41,257 nucleotides of DNA, from contig PBYS01000105.1 in assembly GCA_002729725.1 (NCBI GenBank), forward strand, positions 1 through 41,257. The letters are read 5' to 3'. The DNA comes from Puniceicoccaceae bacterium (GTDB lineage Bacteria > Verrucomicrobiota > Verrucomicrobiia > Opitutales > Coraliomargaritaceae). Position 1 is the stretch's first letter, and every line of letters begins with the position of its first letter. A program made the position numbers and the translations under genes. A model generated the notes under the pieces. It ran no database searches. It had not been told where the DNA came from and saw only the letters and a program-made list of their open reading frames with translations. Below are positions 7,378 through 17,700 of this stretch, piece after piece.

Positions 7378-9405
7378 CTACTGCGCACGTAAGCCCGCCA
7401 GCAAGGCCTCGGTCTCGAGCTGGATGCCTTGGCGACACAGGCGGCTGACTGGATAAATATCCTGCGCAGCGAGGTAGGCCGCCAGTGCGCCCGCATGATG
7501 CCCGTCCTCTGCTTGCCGTTCAGCACGGTCGACTTGGAGCACAAAATCCGCCACCCGCGGTGCCAGTTCGGCACGAGCCTGATTCATGGGGCCATCGCTC
7601 GAATCGATCTTGGCCGCTTCGACCAGTAGCTCCCAGGCCGCATAGGCTTCCCCTTGCTTCACGAGCTCCTGGCTCTGGCTGACCAACAAGTCAATTCGAG
7701 CCACCTGCTCAACCACTTCCATCAGCAGTGGACGACGCTGCGTATCTTCCGCCAAAGCAAAACCGAGGTCCATACGACGCTCATAGATCCCGCGCCGGTC
7801 CATCCGCTTATAGAGATCGTCGAAAATCTGCACCCCTTGTGAGCCAGCCGTGGCCAACTTGGTGGTTTCTTGCTGAAACTCGCGAATCGCTGGATTCGAA
7901 GGCCAAATATCGATCGCAGTCTGCAGCTCGGAGCGTGCCTTATCGATATCACCCAAATTACGATACTGTGAAGCTGCAAAAACCGCCATATCACTCATAC
8001 TCTTGGCGGTCTCAACTGAGGACAGCACTCGGTTCTTGGGAAAATCTTCGGCCAAATCGGAAATACTCAGTGCCAGCTCCGAAACCCCGTCATAATCCTT
8101 GGCCTCCGCCAATTCGCCCGCTTCAATCAAAGCACGATAAAGATCGAGCATCGTGCGCCGCTGATCGGTCGGAATCTTATTCAGCTCGGTCAAATACTCT
8201 CCAAGGAAAAACACCTCCTGCAAGCGCTCCAATGCGATCAAATTGCGCTCTTCATTATAAGCCGCATTCACGGCATCCACCCCTTTGTTGACATCATTGA
8301 TCGCCTCGCGCGCAATAAAAGTCATACTATCCACGGTGAAAGACAGGTCACTACCAGGCAGGAATTCCTGCAACTGCTCCTTGCCCACCTCAAGCGCCTG
8401 ATGGGAACCTTTAAAGATCGATTGGTAAAAGCCTGCCAAGACCAAAGCATGCTCGAACCGGCGCTGTATCATAAAACTGACAATTTGACTTTGAAATTGT
8501 AGCTTCGCCTGCAGCCCAGTCATTGCCGACTGCGTCTCCAGCGCCAGAATCTTAGCCTCGGTCTCCGCCAGATCCAACATACGAAAAGCGGCCTCCGAAG
8601 TGAGTGTCTCACTGCTATTGGCCGAGCTCTCACTATCATCACGCTGCCCTAAACTCGTCTCTCGTAAACGCTTCTCGCGAATGCTCTGTAGCGCCATCGC
8701 ACGATTCGCGACCACTTCCTGCTGGTATTTTCGCAGCTGTTGGAGCTCCCGCTGATCCATACTGACCCCACGGCTCTCTTTGCGAATGCGCCATGCGTTA
8801 AAAACCTGATTGGCCACAATGGTGCTATTACCACCGTCGAGCTCGAAACGAGAGGCACGAAAAAGCAGCTGCCAAGTATCGAGGATCGCGTCGTCACTGT
8901 TATCATTCGAGACCGCCAAGCGCTCGATGATATCGGACATCAATTTCGCATATTGCGTCTCTTCTTCGGTTGGAGAGGCCAGTAAGAAACGTTCAAAGCG
9001 CGAGCGAAAAGCGCGCTGTTCGGAAAGGTTAAAACGCTTCCCCTTCCACTCGAAACTGCCATTCTCGAAATCCATCGAGTCACTGCTCGGATCAAACACA
9101 CGGTTCGCCATTTCCAAGAAGGTATTACTCTCAAACATCCCATTCGCCGGTGCTGACATGCCCGCTTGTGCAGTTTGCGGCTGTGCTTGCGGCTGTGACG
9201 CCATCGAACTGCCCCCATTCATAGGAAAACCACCTTGCGCGAACGAGGATTGTGGCAGCAGCCACAAAGCAATGCCCGATGCCAGAGCCAAGCCTAGAGG
9301 CTTCACTCGCAAAGACCGCCGAGCCCCCGCGATGTGGACTTCGCGCGCAATAGGAGTGAGACTCGCCTCCTTTTGGCGATTAATATTTGCGCAATGCATC
9401 CACAT
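7378..9405 (-). CDS. Exported helical-repeat (TPR-like) protein of unknown function
   Basis: The best start is the ATG at 9405, because GGGAGG lies 8 nt upstream; this gives 675 residues and overlaps the end of the upstream lipoprotein gene by 26 bp. An internal GTG before [18 protein letters not shown] is a second option and would give a normal-length signal peptide, ending near SSFAQ. After a Gln/Met/Ala-rich stretch the protein is almost entirely charged alpha-helix. The C-terminal third has TPR-like helix pairs ([38 protein letters not shown]). I recognise no catalytic motif. It is the last gene of a minus-strand operon after an ABC-2-type transporter and a lipoprotein, so it may be a periplasmic partner of that transporter. 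Confidence 0.7.
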   Translation of the reverse strand: MWMHCANINRQKEASLTPIAREVHIAGARRSLRVKPLGLALASGIALWLLPQSSFAQGGFPMNGGSSMASQPQAQPQTAQAGMSAPANGMFESNTFLEMANRVFDPSSDSMDFENGSFEWKGKRFNLSEQRAFRSRFERFLLASPTEEETQYAKLMSDIIERLAVSNDNSDDAILDTWQLLFRASRFELDGGNSTIVANQVFNAWRIRKESRGVSMDQRELQQLRKYQQEVVANRAMALQSIREKRLRETSLGQRDDSESSANSSETLTSEAAFRMLDLAETEAKILALETQSAMTGLQAKLQFQSQIVSFMIQRRFEHALVLAGFYQSIFKGSHQALEVGKEQLQEFLPGSDLSFTVDSMTFIAREAINDVNKGVDAVNAAYNEERNLIALERLQEVFFLGEYLTELNKIPTDQRRTMLDLYRALIEAGELAEAKDYDGVSELALSISDLAEDFPKNRVLSSVETAKSMSDMAVFAASQYRNLGDIDKARSELQTAIDIWPSNPAIREFQQETTKLATAGSQGVQIFDDLYKRMDRRGIYERRMDLGFALAEDTQRRPLLMEVVEQVARIDLLVSQSQELVKQGEAYAAWELLVEAAKIDSSDGPMNQARAELAPRVADFVLQVDRAERQAEDGHHAGALAAYLAAQDIYPVSRLCRQGIQLETEALLAGLRAQ

Positions 9406-9853
9406 AAATAAGTCCTCCCTGTTCAATAATGACCTGCAATTCATAGCGTTGCCCCACATGCAAATTGCCTCCGACCGTTTCGGGCACAAACACAGGCAAA
9501 CGCGCATCACTGCCCTCCGCCACAACTGCCAAGACACGTCCCAGCCCCTTTTCCCATTTCAACTGCTCATTAATCTGCGCCCGCAGCACATAACGATTGC
9601 CCAAGAAATCTCCCGGCTTCTCCAGATAGTTCTGAATCGGCAGCACCTCCAGATCCGAGCCAGCGCCCCCGCTGCAACCAGTCAGCCCAGTCAGCCCAGC
9701 CAGCCCAGCCAGCCCAGCCAGCCCAGCCAGTCCGCCCCATCCGGTGAGCAGGCAAGCCGCCCATAAAGCACCACGTGAAATAGAAAATAAGCCAAGGCCT
9801 CGCAGGAAGCGGCGAATCAAGGGGCGGGGGGAAAGCATGTAAAATGACATCAT
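9380..9853 (-). CDS. Small lipoprotein with repeat-built signal peptide
   Basis: This 157-residue protein has a basic N-region, a long hydrophobic stretch made of a GLA/GLT three-residue repeat, and a lipobox LTGC followed by SGGAGS, so it should be a lipidated envelope protein. The mature part (about 95 residues) looks like a small beta domain ([40 protein letters not shown]) and is not recognised. It lies 28 bp after the ABC transporter gene and overlaps the next gene, so the three are probably co-translated. The hydrophobic region is encoded by a 9-bp tandem array, so copy-number change would lengthen or shorten the signal peptide without a frameshift. An upstream methionine choice (residues 1, 2 or 6) is unresolved. 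Confidence 0.75.
   Translation of the reverse strand: MMSFYMLSPRPLIRRFLRGLGLFSISRGALWAACLLTGWGGLAGLAGLAGLAGLTGLTGCSGGAGSDLEVLPIQNYLEKPGDFLGNRYVLRAQINEQLKWEKGLGRVLAVVAEGSDARLPVFVPETVGGNLHVGQRYELQVIIEQGGLIYVDALRKY
9679..9732. repeat. 9-bp tandem repeat (about six units) inside lipoprotein signal sequence
   Basis: On the plus strand the unit is cagtcagcc twice, then cagccagcc three times, then a partial sixth unit. Read on the minus strand it encodes Gly-Leu-Ala/Thr repeats immediately before the lipobox cysteine. The period is a multiple of three, so slippage keeps the frame. Confidence 0.85.
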
Positions 9854-9881
9854 GACAAAGTCGCAAAAGTTTCAATAAGAG

Positions 9882-11537
9882 TTAATTCCAACGCTTTTTC
9901 TGGCAACCCCAAAAGACCATCACGGCACCCATCAAAAAGTGTAACAACAAGATACTCGCCGCCAGCCCCGACGATGGAATCCATTCATTCGAGTCCACAC
10001 GATAAGCATCATACAAGCGTGTGGCTCGCATGGAACCAAAATAGCCCGCCCAGCCCCAGTAGGCATTGATAAAAGGACGACACAGCCAAACCAACATATC
10101 CGGCAAGGCCAGCACGATACCAGAGAGTGGCAATTGGAAGCCGACTAAATACACAGAAAGCAAAGATGCCTTATCCGCCGAATTAAAGATCGCGGAAAAG
10201 CCGAGGCAAATGGCTGTCATTGAAACACAGCTCAATACCAACACCCCCGCTTGCGGTAAACTTGCGCCGGGGAACTCACAAATGTACTTCACAAAGCCCA
10301 TCATCCAGAGCCCCTGCAGCACCGCAACGAATGAAGCAAAGATCAGCTTGCTAGACGCATAGGCCCCCGCACTGAGCCCTGCGAAACGCTCCTTTTCAAA
10401 AATTTGCCGCTCACCCGCAATCTCTCGCGCCCCGTTGTTGCTCCCCATCAAAGTCAGCAAAATGACTTGAAACAAGATTAGCCCCGTCACCAAAGAGGCC
10501 ATCTCCAAAGCATCGACCCGATAGCGCAGACTCGCTTCCATTTGCTCCAAAGCCCCGCCGCCCACATCCATAGACAAGCCGCGCAATTGGGGGATTCCAT
10601 CCCAGGCAAAAATCGTCACCAATAAAGGAAAGCCCAAAGTAATCCCCAAGGTCAGCAACCAATAACCACGATCACGTTTGAAAAGCAGCGCGCGTCGTGT
10701 CAATAAGGTCCAGGTTTGCGCAAGCGCACTCGGCGCAGGCGGTGCCCGCACTGCTTCAATCGGCTCCACAGGCGCCAAGCCAACAGACTCCTCGCCCCAG
10801 CGCGCACGCCAATGCTCGATGGAGTGCTCATTCAGCCGATCATAAAGGTGCAAGGCATCGGGAATATTAAAATAAACATTCAGCGCCTCTAAAGTCCCCT
10901 GAAATACCACCGCCCCCTCATAGACCACCGTAATCCAATCAAACACATCCAGCTTCGCCAAATTGTGTATGATACATATAAAGGTCTTCCCACGCTCATC
11001 GCGCAGCCTTTCCAACACGGCGAGAATTTGATCCTCCGAGCGCGGGTCCAACCCGCTGGTCACCTCATCGCAAACCATACATTGCGGATCTCCGACCAAT
11101 TCCAAGCCCAGCCCCAAACGCCGCAATTGCCCTCCGCTGAGATCCGAAACCCGCTTATCACGATGTTCTGCCAGCCCGATACGTCGTAAAATCTCCTCCA
11201 AGCGCTCAGCTTTCACCGCGCCATCGCGCACACATAGATCCAGCGCATAGCAGAGCGCCTCCGCCACCGAGAGTCGCTCATGAGCAATACTAAACTGCGG
11301 CGCAAAAGACAGCTTTCCCAGCAGATCAGAACTCTGCCGAACTGGCTCCCCCGCATAACTGATCGCCCCCTCACTCGGTAAAATGCCCAGCATCGCTTTC
11401 ACCAAAGTCGTCTTGCCGCAGCCCGACGGACCAATTACCGCATTCAGCCCCCTCGGCTTAAAGAGCGCCGTGGCTCGATCCAAAATGCGTACACCAGCGG
11501 GCTGTATTTCAACGGTAAGATCATTACAAGCTAACAT
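9882..11537 (-). CDS. ABC transporter, ATPase fused to ABC-2/ABCG-type permease
   Basis: This 551-residue half-transporter couples ATP hydrolysis to export or extraction of an unknown substrate at the inner membrane. The N-terminal ATPase shows Walker [10 protein letters not shown] (36-44), the signature LSGGQ (133-137), Walker B CMVCDE ending at Glu158, and the H-loop IIHNLAK near 195. The order ATPase-then-permease, with a C-terminal half of about six helices (roughly 290-545), is that of the eukaryotic ABCG/White group and of bacterial ABC-2 fusions. A linker with Ala/Pro separates the halves. It probably dimerises. It heads an operon with a lipoprotein and a large exported protein. The start at 11537 faces a divergent gene with almost no gap if that gene uses its first ATG, which supports the later start of the neighbour. 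Confidence 0.88.
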   Translation of the reverse strand: MLACNDLTVEIQPAGVRILDRATALFKPRGLNAVIGPSGCGKTTLVKAMLGILPSEGAISYAGEPVRQSSDLLGKLSFAPQFSIAHERLSVAEALCYALDLCVRDGAVKAERLEEILRRIGLAEHRDKRVSDLSGGQLRRLGLGLELVGDPQCMVCDEVTSGLDPRSEDQILAVLERLRDERGKTFICIIHNLAKLDVFDWITVVYEGAVVFQGTLEALNVYFNIPDALHLYDRLNEHSIEHWRARWGEESVGLAPVEPIEAVRAPPAPSALAQTWTLLTRRALLFKRDRGYWLLTLGITLGFPLLVTIFAWDGIPQLRGLSMDVGGGALEQMEASLRYRVDALEMASLVTGLILFQVILLTLMGSNNGAREIAGERQIFEKERFAGLSAGAYASSKLIFASFVAVLQGLWMMGFVKYICEFPGASLPQAGVLVLSCVSMTAICLGFSAIFNSADKASLLSVYLVGFQLPLSGIVLALPDMLVWLCRPFINAYWGWAGYFGSMRATRLYDAYRVDSNEWIPSSGLAASILLLHFLMGAVMVFWGCQKKRWN

Positions 11538-11590
11538 TAGTGAAACAAATTACCTTTGCCCACGATCAAAAGGCCAGCATTTTGATTCTT

Positions 11591-12232
11591 ATGTTGTCAT
11601 TACGAAATCTCCTGCCTGCCCTACTGCTCACGGTCTTGACCTGCCAACTCTCGGCAGTCTCCATCACCACCCGTGGCATCAAAAATCCTGCAATCTATGG
11701 AATCAAGTTTCCAGGCGACACACGCGCTTACTACGGTAAAGAAGATCATATTCAATCCATCTCCAGCCAAGAGTATATCACCGCCAACTTCCGGGTCACT
11801 GAACTAAACATCGTCACCCAAGGCACCGCTCTCGTGCGCATTTACCACAGCCGCCCACTACGCATCGGCGAGTTGCAACAAGCGATGAGCAACGCCGTCG
11901 ACGCAGCCAGCACGCCCAGCGGCTCCTCGATCATTCAACGCCCGCTGCCCGCACAAGTACAGGCCATGGCCGACCGCGCCGCCGGCATCACCGACGCCGT
12001 GACAGGCACCGAAGTGATGAAGGAATATCCCATCGCCACCCACGCGCACACCATCGAGTATCGCATCGGCAGCCGCAAAGAACTGCTCGAACTCCACGAA
12101 CAACTCAAAAAGCACTGGCTCAAAGAGCCCGCCTACTACGAAGGCGGCCAGATCGTCGACAAATCCGACGCCGTAGAGACCGAAATGAAACCCCGCCACC
12201 TAGGCGGCACACTGTTCATAGTAGAAAAGTAA
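11591..12232 (+). CDS. Secreted protein of unknown function
   Basis: From the ATG at 11591 this is 213 residues, beginning with a clear signal peptide (MLSLRNLLPALLLTVLTCQL, with cleavage likely after CQLSA). An ATG at 11540 would add 17 residues in frame, but it lies 2 bp from the divergent transporter start and leaves no room for a ribosome site. The mature protein has no recognised domain. It is moderately charged, with a helical C-terminal half (RKELLELHEQLKKHWLKE). It is divergent from the ABC transporter operon, so the two may share control. No function is proposed. Confidence 0.6.
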   Translation: MLSLRNLLPALLLTVLTCQLSAVSITTRGIKNPAIYGIKFPGDTRAYYGKEDHIQSISSQEYITANFRVTELNIVTQGTALVRIYHSRPLRIGELQQAMSNAVDAASTPSGSSIIQRPLPAQVQAMADRAAGITDAVTGTEVMKEYPIATHAHTIEYRIGSRKELLELHEQLKKHWLKEPAYYEGGQIVDKSDAVETEMKPRHLGGTLFIVEK

Positions 12233-12268
12233 AAGAAGTTGAATCAAACCTAGCGTGCTCGCTTGCAT

Positions 12269-13942
12269 CTAATGGCTCAAGTGCTCGCTTTCAGTTGAAA
12301 ATGGCTGAATGCGATCAAGCTCGACGCGGGGGAACCAATTGATGACTGCGGCGGCTTGACCGAGTTCGGTGTCGGGGCAATAGGCTGGCCCCGAGCTCTG
12401 CCAGGCGCACGGCGCGGTAGCGGTAATGGTAGCGTTTATCTGGCAGTATTTGGGTTTGCTTGGCTCGATCCACTTCCTCGCCGCTGGGCTCATTGATGGG
12501 ATTTCCGTAGCTGTAGAGCCTATTTTGACGTGCCAGCGCCACATCCCCCCACTCCAACGAGCCTTCGGTCCAGGCGTAATCGGGCGCGAGCTCGGCGGCG
12601 AAGAGTAGCATGCCGTATTCACGCATCAAGCATGCAGCCTCCCAAAAATGACGAGCACGAATAGCGGCCTCTTGACTCAAGTCGTTTGCGGAGCGCATGG
12701 CCCGCAAATAGGCCTCGGCTTGCTGGCTGGCATCGGGCTGAAAATGCTCAAGCGCCAGCTCAAATCGTCCTTCGCGCATTAAGCGCCGCGCCAAGAGTGC
12801 CTGGGGATCGCCATCGTAATAATCAGCCTCTTCGTCCAACTCGCTGAAGTGGCTCTGCACCCATTGAATTAATTCATCGATCGACAGTAAACGCTCGAGC
12901 ACGTAGGCGCAATCTTCCCAACTATCGGCATTCCAAAAGCAATCGGCGGCGTCCTGAATGCGCAACCAGCCGATCGTCCAGCGTGTGCCTTGAGCTAAGA
13001 GCGGGGCGTCCATCCGAGTGGGCCATTGCCAAAGTAGTGCCTGCTCGGAGAGCGCCCGCACATTGTAATGACGCTGCCCATCCCAAGCCAGCGCGTCGCC
13101 ACTGCGCCAGGTGAGCTGCACCGCACGCGGTGGCTCCGCGGCGACTTCGGAAGCTTGCAGCAACTCGATCTCCACCAGTCCGTCGGCTTGCACGCGAGCC
13201 TGGGCTTGCCAGCTGGCACTGGCGACGCGGCCTAGCATGACTGCCTGCCAAGTGCTGGGGTCCCAATTGTAGCTTTCCTGCCCGATCGGTAAGCGATACC
13301 AAATCACCCCACGACAGCTAGCTGAGGATCGCACAGCGAGGCATCTAAATCGATGCGATCGGCCCGCTGCACGCTGTGCACCTGCAAGACAAAGTGATCG
13401 ACGGGCACCAACAATTGAGCGAAGGCAGCAGAACGCTCCATCCAGGTAGGTAAAGTGGTGATCGAAAGCTCAGGGCCGTCCAGTTGTGCGCGAATTAGGT
13501 GCAGCCAGTGGGCGTAGCCCTCAAGCTGGCGAGTCGCACAGTCGAAGTCAATTTCTACCGCGGCCGGCTCGATGCCAGCCGCGCGAGCCCGGCCTAACGA
13601 AGCCGCCACCGTATCGAGTAGGCAGCGCGTCATGGCTTGATCCTGCTGAAAGGAGCCTGAATAGACGGCGGCTCGAATGGCTAAGGTGATCGGTAAACCA
13701 CGCGCTTGCAGCCGTGCCCAATCGGGCAGGATCTCTACCCGCGTCGGCTGAGCGGAGTCGCTGAGCTTGATTTCGGCGCACAGTACAGTGAGCCCATCGA
13801 GCTGAGTGGTCTGCTCTGCAACCGCGGTGGATACCGCGGGAGTCCAGGCTCGCTGCCACAAATAGGCGGCCTGACTCATCTCGGCCCGAACACTGAGCAA
13901 GAGTGCCGCATAGATCAAAAGAACCGCCGTGAATCGTCGCAT
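12269..13942 (-). pseudogene. Broken DUF3142 protein gene (deletion plus frameshifts)
   Basis: Frame one (13942-13304) starts with a signal peptide (MRRFTAVLLIYAALLLSVRA) and carries DUF3142-like motifs: QRAWTPAV, ALRAAVYSG-like text, VEIDFDCATRQLEGY and FVLQVHSVQRAD. It stops just after LCDPQLA. A second frame (13334-12315) continues with GVIWYRLPIGQESYNWD, which in this family lies far downstream. From memory of the family, the intervening part (a PFRVALPTYGY-like segment of perhaps 80 residues) is missing. Near 12374-12377 (gggg) the second frame runs into arginine-rich nonsense, while the first frame resumes a sensible end (LLPDTELGQAAAVINWFP) to the TAG at 12269-12271. First and last segments share a frame. 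The gene is likely inactive unless the sequence has errors. Native function is unknown. Confidence 0.65.
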
Positions 13943-14039
13943 CCCAACAAATTAGAGATACGGGACAGCCAATAGCAAGCGAGCGTCTTTGATTGTGAAT
14001 ATCTTTTGCCGTCGCAAGCGACTCAGACGATGACAGAGC

Positions 14040-14816
14040 CTAGGACAAGCCGCGTTCGCTCGCTTCGACGAAGGCTAAAAAGGTTTGCACGATGGCGCAA
14101 TCGCCCTCCATTTCCGCGCGCAGTTTTTCAGCGGCTTGGCGGCGATTGAGGCCCTCTTTATAAAACATTTTGAAGACACGCCGCACGAGGTTGACATCCT
14201 GCGGCGTGAAGCCAGCCCGTTCGAGGCCGACCTTATTGGTGGTGCGCACCATGGCGGGACTGCCGTCGGCAATCATATAAGGCGGCACATCTTGCACCAC
14301 CTTTGAGGCGGCGCCCACCATGGCGTAATCGCCCACGCGACAAAACTGGTGCAGGCCGGCGCCCCAGCCCACATTGACATGATCCCCGAGCTGCACATGC
14401 CCTCCGAGGGCTGCGTGGCTACTCATCACCAGATGATTGCCCACGATACACTCATGCGCGATATGACTGTAAGCGAGTATCAGATTATGATCCCCGACGA
14501 TGGTCTCGGTATTTTCAGTCGTGGCACAGTGCACGGTGGTGAACTCGCGAAAGACGTTTCCGTTGCCCACACGTAGACCGGGGCAGCCGCCCCGATATTT
14601 TAAGTCGTGAGTTTTCCCGCCAACATAAGCGTAGGGGTGCACTTCGTTATCCTCACCCATGGTGGTGGCCCCATCGACTGTGGCGTGGTGCATCACTTCG
14701 GTGCCTTTGGCGATTTTGACCTGAGCACCGATGTAGGCGTAGGGCCCGACGATGACACCCGGCTCTAGCTCAGCGCCGGGTTCGATAATTGCAGTCGGAT
14801 GAATGTCCGTTGACAT
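14040..14816 (-). CDS. lpxA: UDP-N-acetylglucosamine O-acyltransferase LpxA
   Basis: LpxA transfers a hydroxyacyl chain from acyl-ACP to UDP-GlcNAc, the first step of lipid A synthesis, in the cytoplasm. The 258 residues show the left-handed beta-helix hexapeptide pattern ([20 protein letters not shown]) and the catalytic histidine His134 in [10 protein letters not shown] helical C-terminal domain follows ([23 protein letters not shown]). Length matches the family (about 262). It lies 17 bp after lpxC-fabZ on the same strand, so the two form an operon that supplies both the acyl-ACP maturation step and the first two committed lipid A steps. This shows that the organism makes lipid A and has an outer membrane. 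Confidence 0.96.
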   Translation of the reverse strand: MSTDIHPTAIIEPGAELEPGVIVGPYAYIGAQVKIAKGTEVMHHATVDGATTMGEDNEVHPYAYVGGKTHDLKYRGGCPGLRVGNGNVFREFTTVHCATTENTETIVGDHNLILAYSHIAHECIVGNHLVMSSHAALGGHVQLGDHVNVGWGAGLHQFCRVGDYAMVGAASKVVQDVPPYMIADGSPAMVRTTNKVGLERAGFTPQDVNLVRRVFKMFYKEGLNRRQAAEKLRAEMEGDCAIVQTFLAFVEASERGLS

Positions 14817-14833
14817 GAGAATATGTGTTAGAA

Positions 14834-16174
14834 TTAATCCGTAGCGTCCGCCAGCATGAACATCAGTTCGGCGCTAGAAACAACCTTGCCGCCAACTGTG
14901 CACTCACCCTTGGCAGTGGCGATTTTGTTGCCGCGAATTTTAATCAGCTTCACGCGAATCTCAATCGAATCCCCCGGCTCCACCGCTTGACGGAATTTCA
15001 CCTTATCCACGCTCATGAAGAAGGCGATCTTGTTTTGCTCGACGGGCAGCTTGCGCAGCAGCAGGACGCCAGCGGCTTGTGCCATCGCCTCCACCTGGAG
15101 CACGCCAGGCATCACAGGACGGCCGGGATAGTGTCCCTGAAAATAAGGTTCGTTGATGGTGACGTTCTTGAGCGCGACCAGCTCGTCTTCGCTCACGATC
15201 TCGATCACGCGGTCGATCATCACGAATGGATAGCGGTGCGGCAAGATGTCGAGCACCCGACGGATGTCCATGACGGTCTCGGCAGAATCGACAGAAACGA
15301 GCTTTTTCTTACGCTCTTCCTTGCGCTGCTTGGTGCCTTTAATCTTTTCGATGAGCTTCTTTCGCAGAACTTTGGAAAGCTCTGCATTCAGTGCGTGACC
15401 GGGGCGCACACCAACAAAGTGCGCCTTAATCGGCATACCGACGAGGGTAATATCGCCGATAATATCTAGCATTTTATGACGCACAAACTCGTCCTTAAAA
15501 CGGAGCGGTTCCTTGGAAAGAATCTTGTCGCCCTTGATCACAATGGCGCTGTCGAGGCTGCCGCCCTTGATTTTACCGAGTTTGAGCAGCTCCTCGATAT
15601 CCTCATAAATGGTAAAGGTGCGAGCGGGCGCGACTTGCGCAATGTAAGTCTCGGGGTCGATATCGAGACTGAGATGTTGCGTGTGAATGCCGCGGTCGTC
15701 GGCTGAGGTGCACGTGATACGAAATCCATCGTGCGGCAGCGCGATGATGGAGGAGTTGCCGCGGGTGACGGAGACGGGCTCTTCGAGCACGAAATATTCA
15801 CGCTCCGCGTCTTGCTCCACAGGTTCCGCTTGCTGAATCAAGTTGACGAAGTGCTTTGCGGAGCCGTCCAAGATCGGGGGCTCACTGGCATCCATCTCGA
15901 TCACGACATTATCCACTCCGCAACCACTCAGGGCACTGAGCACGTGCTCGATGGTGTGCACCTTGGCGTGACCATCCGCGATGGTAGTGCTACGCACAAG
16001 GTCGTCCACCAAGTCGATGAGTGGCTTGAGCTCTGGCTTGCCGAAGAGGTCGATACGACGAAAGATCACGCCGGTATTTTCCGGAGCAGGTTTGAGTGTC
16101 AGGTTAACATCTTCGCCTGTGTGCAGAGATTTGCCCTTGATGGAAACTTCCCTCAGTATGGTGCGTTGTTTCAT
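14834..16174 (-). CDS. lpxC-fabZ: Bifunctional LpxC deacetylase / FabZ dehydratase
   Basis: Residues 1 to about 275 are LpxC, the zinc amidase that deacetylates UDP-3-acyl-GlcNAc. Zinc ligands His77 ([10 protein letters not shown]), His233 and Asp237 ([11 protein letters not shown]) and the C-terminal His260 are present. After a lysine-rich linker (about 276-298), residues 300-446 are FabZ, 3-hydroxyacyl-ACP dehydratase, with the active-site pair His348 ([11 protein letters not shown]) and Glu362 (LQVEAMAQ). The same fusion is known in Bacteroidota and PVC bacteria. It joins fatty acid elongation and lipid A synthesis in one chain. Start ATG at 16174. It is followed by lpxA. Confidence 0.96.
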   Translation of the reverse strand: MKQRTILREVSIKGKSLHTGEDVNLTLKPAPENTGVIFRRIDLFGKPELKPLIDLVDDLVRSTTIADGHAKVHTIEHVLSALSGCGVDNVVIEMDASEPPILDGSAKHFVNLIQQAEPVEQDAEREYFVLEEPVSVTRGNSSIIALPHDGFRITCTSADDRGIHTQHLSLDIDPETYIAQVAPARTFTIYEDIEELLKLGKIKGGSLDSAIVIKGDKILSKEPLRFKDEFVRHKMLDIIGDITLVGMPIKAHFVGVRPGHALNAELSKVLRKKLIEKIKGTKQRKEERKKKLVSVDSAETVMDIRRVLDILPHRYPFVMIDRVIEIVSEDELVALKNVTINEPYFQGHYPGRPVMPGVLQVEAMAQAAGVLLLRKLPVEQNKIAFFMSVDKVKFRQAVEPGDSIEIRVKLIKIRGNKIATAKGECTVGGKVVSSAELMFMLADATD

Positions 16175-16277
16175 AAAAAATGGATAATTCGGTGTGCCAA
16201 GCAGTTAAGCCGCTCGCCTGTAAAAAACGTGTGAGCCTATGCTCGGTGACAATTATGTAAAGCTTGGGTTTTGGGTG

Positions 16278-16856
16278 CTAGAGGAGCGTATTGATGTCGA
16301 TCACGGTCATGCCCGCATTACGTGCGGCTTGCACGCCCAGATCAGTATCTTCGAAAGCGTGGCAGCGCTTAGGGTCCACCCCGATCAACTCGGCTGCACG
16401 CAGGTAGGTATCGGGCGCAGGTTTGGGATTTTCCACATCATCGGCGCCGACGATAGCGCCAAACCAATCGGCAATGCCCAGCGCTTGCAAAATCTTATCG
16501 GCCACCCAGTGAGGGCTCCCCGTCGCAATGGCCATCGGGATCAACTCGCGGTGAAACTCGGCGATCGCCTTGACGGGCAACACAGGCTGCACGTCTTTGA
16601 GCAGATCGAGAAAAAGCTCTTCTTTGGCCTCGGCCACTGCGACAGCATCAACGCTTTTGCCCTGTTCCTTGGCTAAGAGCTCTACGATCACCGCAGCGGG
16701 CACCCCACCGAGGGCATAAAAGCGTTCTTCTGGGAACACGATGCCATGGGCAGCCATCGACGTCGACCAGGCGGTGAAGTGCGTGGGCATGGTGTCCGCG
16801 AGCGTGCCATCCATATCGAAGATGAGGCCGTCGTAGTGGTCGTGTAAATTGATCAT
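16278..16856 (-). CDS. HAD-superfamily (subfamily IA) sugar phosphatase-like hydrolase
   Basis: This 192-residue protein has motif I DMDGTLADT near 15-23 (nucleophile and acid Asp), motif II IATGS near 114, a motif III lysine in NPKPAPDTY, and motif IV FEDTDLG. The cap between motif I and II is small and helical (THFTAWSTSMAAHGI), as in the beta-phosphoglucomutase/fructose-1-phosphatase (YqaB) group, whose E. coli member has 188 residues. It likely removes phosphate from a small sugar phosphate; the substrate is not determined. It ends 103 bp before lpxC on the same strand, and a separate promoter for lpxC is possible. A palindrome lies just upstream of its start. Confidence 0.85.
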   Translation of the reverse strand: MINLHDHYDGLIFDMDGTLADTMPTHFTAWSTSMAAHGIVFPEERFYALGGVPAAVIVELLAKEQGKSVDAVAVAEAKEELFLDLLKDVQPVLPVKAIAEFHRELIPMAIATGSPHWVADKILQALGIADWFGAIVGADDVENPKPAPDTYLRAAELIGVDPKRCHAFEDTDLGVQAARNAGMTVIDINTLL

Positions 16857-16862
16857 AATATT

Positions 16863-16883
16863 TGCAGAAGATATATTTCTGCA
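16863..16883. promoter_or_regulatory. 7-bp inverted repeat upstream of HAD gene and DUF502 gene
   Basis: tgcagaa (16863-16869) and ttctgca (16877-16883) are exact reverse complements with a 7-nt AT spacer. The centre is 17 bp upstream of the HAD ATG, where a repressor would block transcription or initiation. It is a candidate operator only. Confidence 0.35.
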
Positions 16884-17013
16884 CAGACAGAAGACAGCAG
16901 CCGCAAATCAGTCAACGCCGGATCAGCCCCAGAAATGGGAGGTATTTAACGTTGCGGCCTCCACTTCCTTCGAAATCCTCTCCTGCACAGGCCATTTATA
17001 CGCACTGCACATC

Positions 17014-17700
17014 ATGCTCCGCTCACTTCGTAACGCATTCATTACAGGCATCGTCGTCGTCCTCCCGTTGGGGGTCACGATCATCGTCATCAATTTTCTG
17101 CTGGAACGGCTAGGCACCCCGGCGAGTAATTTCTTTTTTTGGTATCTGGACCCAGAGTGGCGCGATAAGCCGATCATCGAGTTCGGGCTAGAGGCGATCT
17201 CGGTATTGGTCGTGTTTTTATTGATCACGCTGCTAGGCTATGGCTCTCGCTTCGTGCTCGGACGCATTATCTTGAATGGTCTGGAGCGCCTATTGGACCA
17301 AGTGCCCTTTATCAATACAGTGTATCGCACCGTCAAACAGATCGTGGACACCTTCGGGCAACAGAAAAAAGCCGTGTTCCAAGAGGTGGTCTTGATTGAA
17401 TACCCGCGCAAGCGCTGCTACGCGCTGGGCTTTTTGACCAGTAAGGCACGCGGCGAAACGCAAGAGGTCACAGGTGAGCATATCGTCAATATCTTCATCC
17501 CCACCACGCCCAACCCGACCAGCGGCTTTCTCCTCATGTTGCCCGAGGAGGACATCACCCGCCTGAGCATGAGCATCACCGACGGCATGAAACTCATCAT
17601 TTCGGGCGGCGCACTGGTGCCCAACCCCAAGACTGGCGAGAACGTCCAAATCGAAAACCCGCCACAGGCGAAGGGCAACTCTCCGATCGATCATGCTTGA
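17014..17700 (+). CDS. DUF502 family membrane protein
   Basis: From the ATG at 17014 the protein has 228 residues: two transmembrane segments (about 8-30 around TGIVVVLPLGVTIIVINFLL, and about 52-76 around LEAISVLVVFLLITLLG), followed by a soluble domain with VPFINTVYRTVKQIVDTF, GFLTS, VNIFIPTTPNPTSGFLLML and a MSITDGMKLIISGG end, all hallmarks of DUF502. The function of the family is not established; plant homologues are LIKE-COV proteins. An in-frame extension to 16849 exists but would add 55 residues of nonmembrane sequence before TM1 and overlap the HAD start, so the later ATG is preferred. It overlaps the next gene by 8 bp, which suggests an operon. Confidence 0.85.
   Translation: MLRSLRNAFITGIVVVLPLGVTIIVINFLLERLGTPASNFFFWYLDPEWRDKPIIEFGLEAISVLVVFLLITLLGYGSRFVLGRIILNGLERLLDQVPFINTVYRTVKQIVDTFGQQKKAVFQEVVLIEYPRKRCYALGFLTSKARGETQEVTGEHIVNIFIPTTPNPTSGFLLMLPEEDITRLSMSITDGMKLIISGGALVPNPKTGENVQIENPPQAKGNSPIDHA

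Noticed and set aside
8810..9766. Long plus-strand open frame (318 codons) opposite the exported helical protein and lipoprotein
   Set aside because: It is antisense to two well-supported genes, has no ribosome site, and its SQPSQPSQP stretch is just the reverse reading of the 9-bp repeat.
14825..15469. 214-codon plus-strand frame opposite lpxC-fabZ
   Set aside because: His/Leu-rich antisense shadow of an unambiguous gene.
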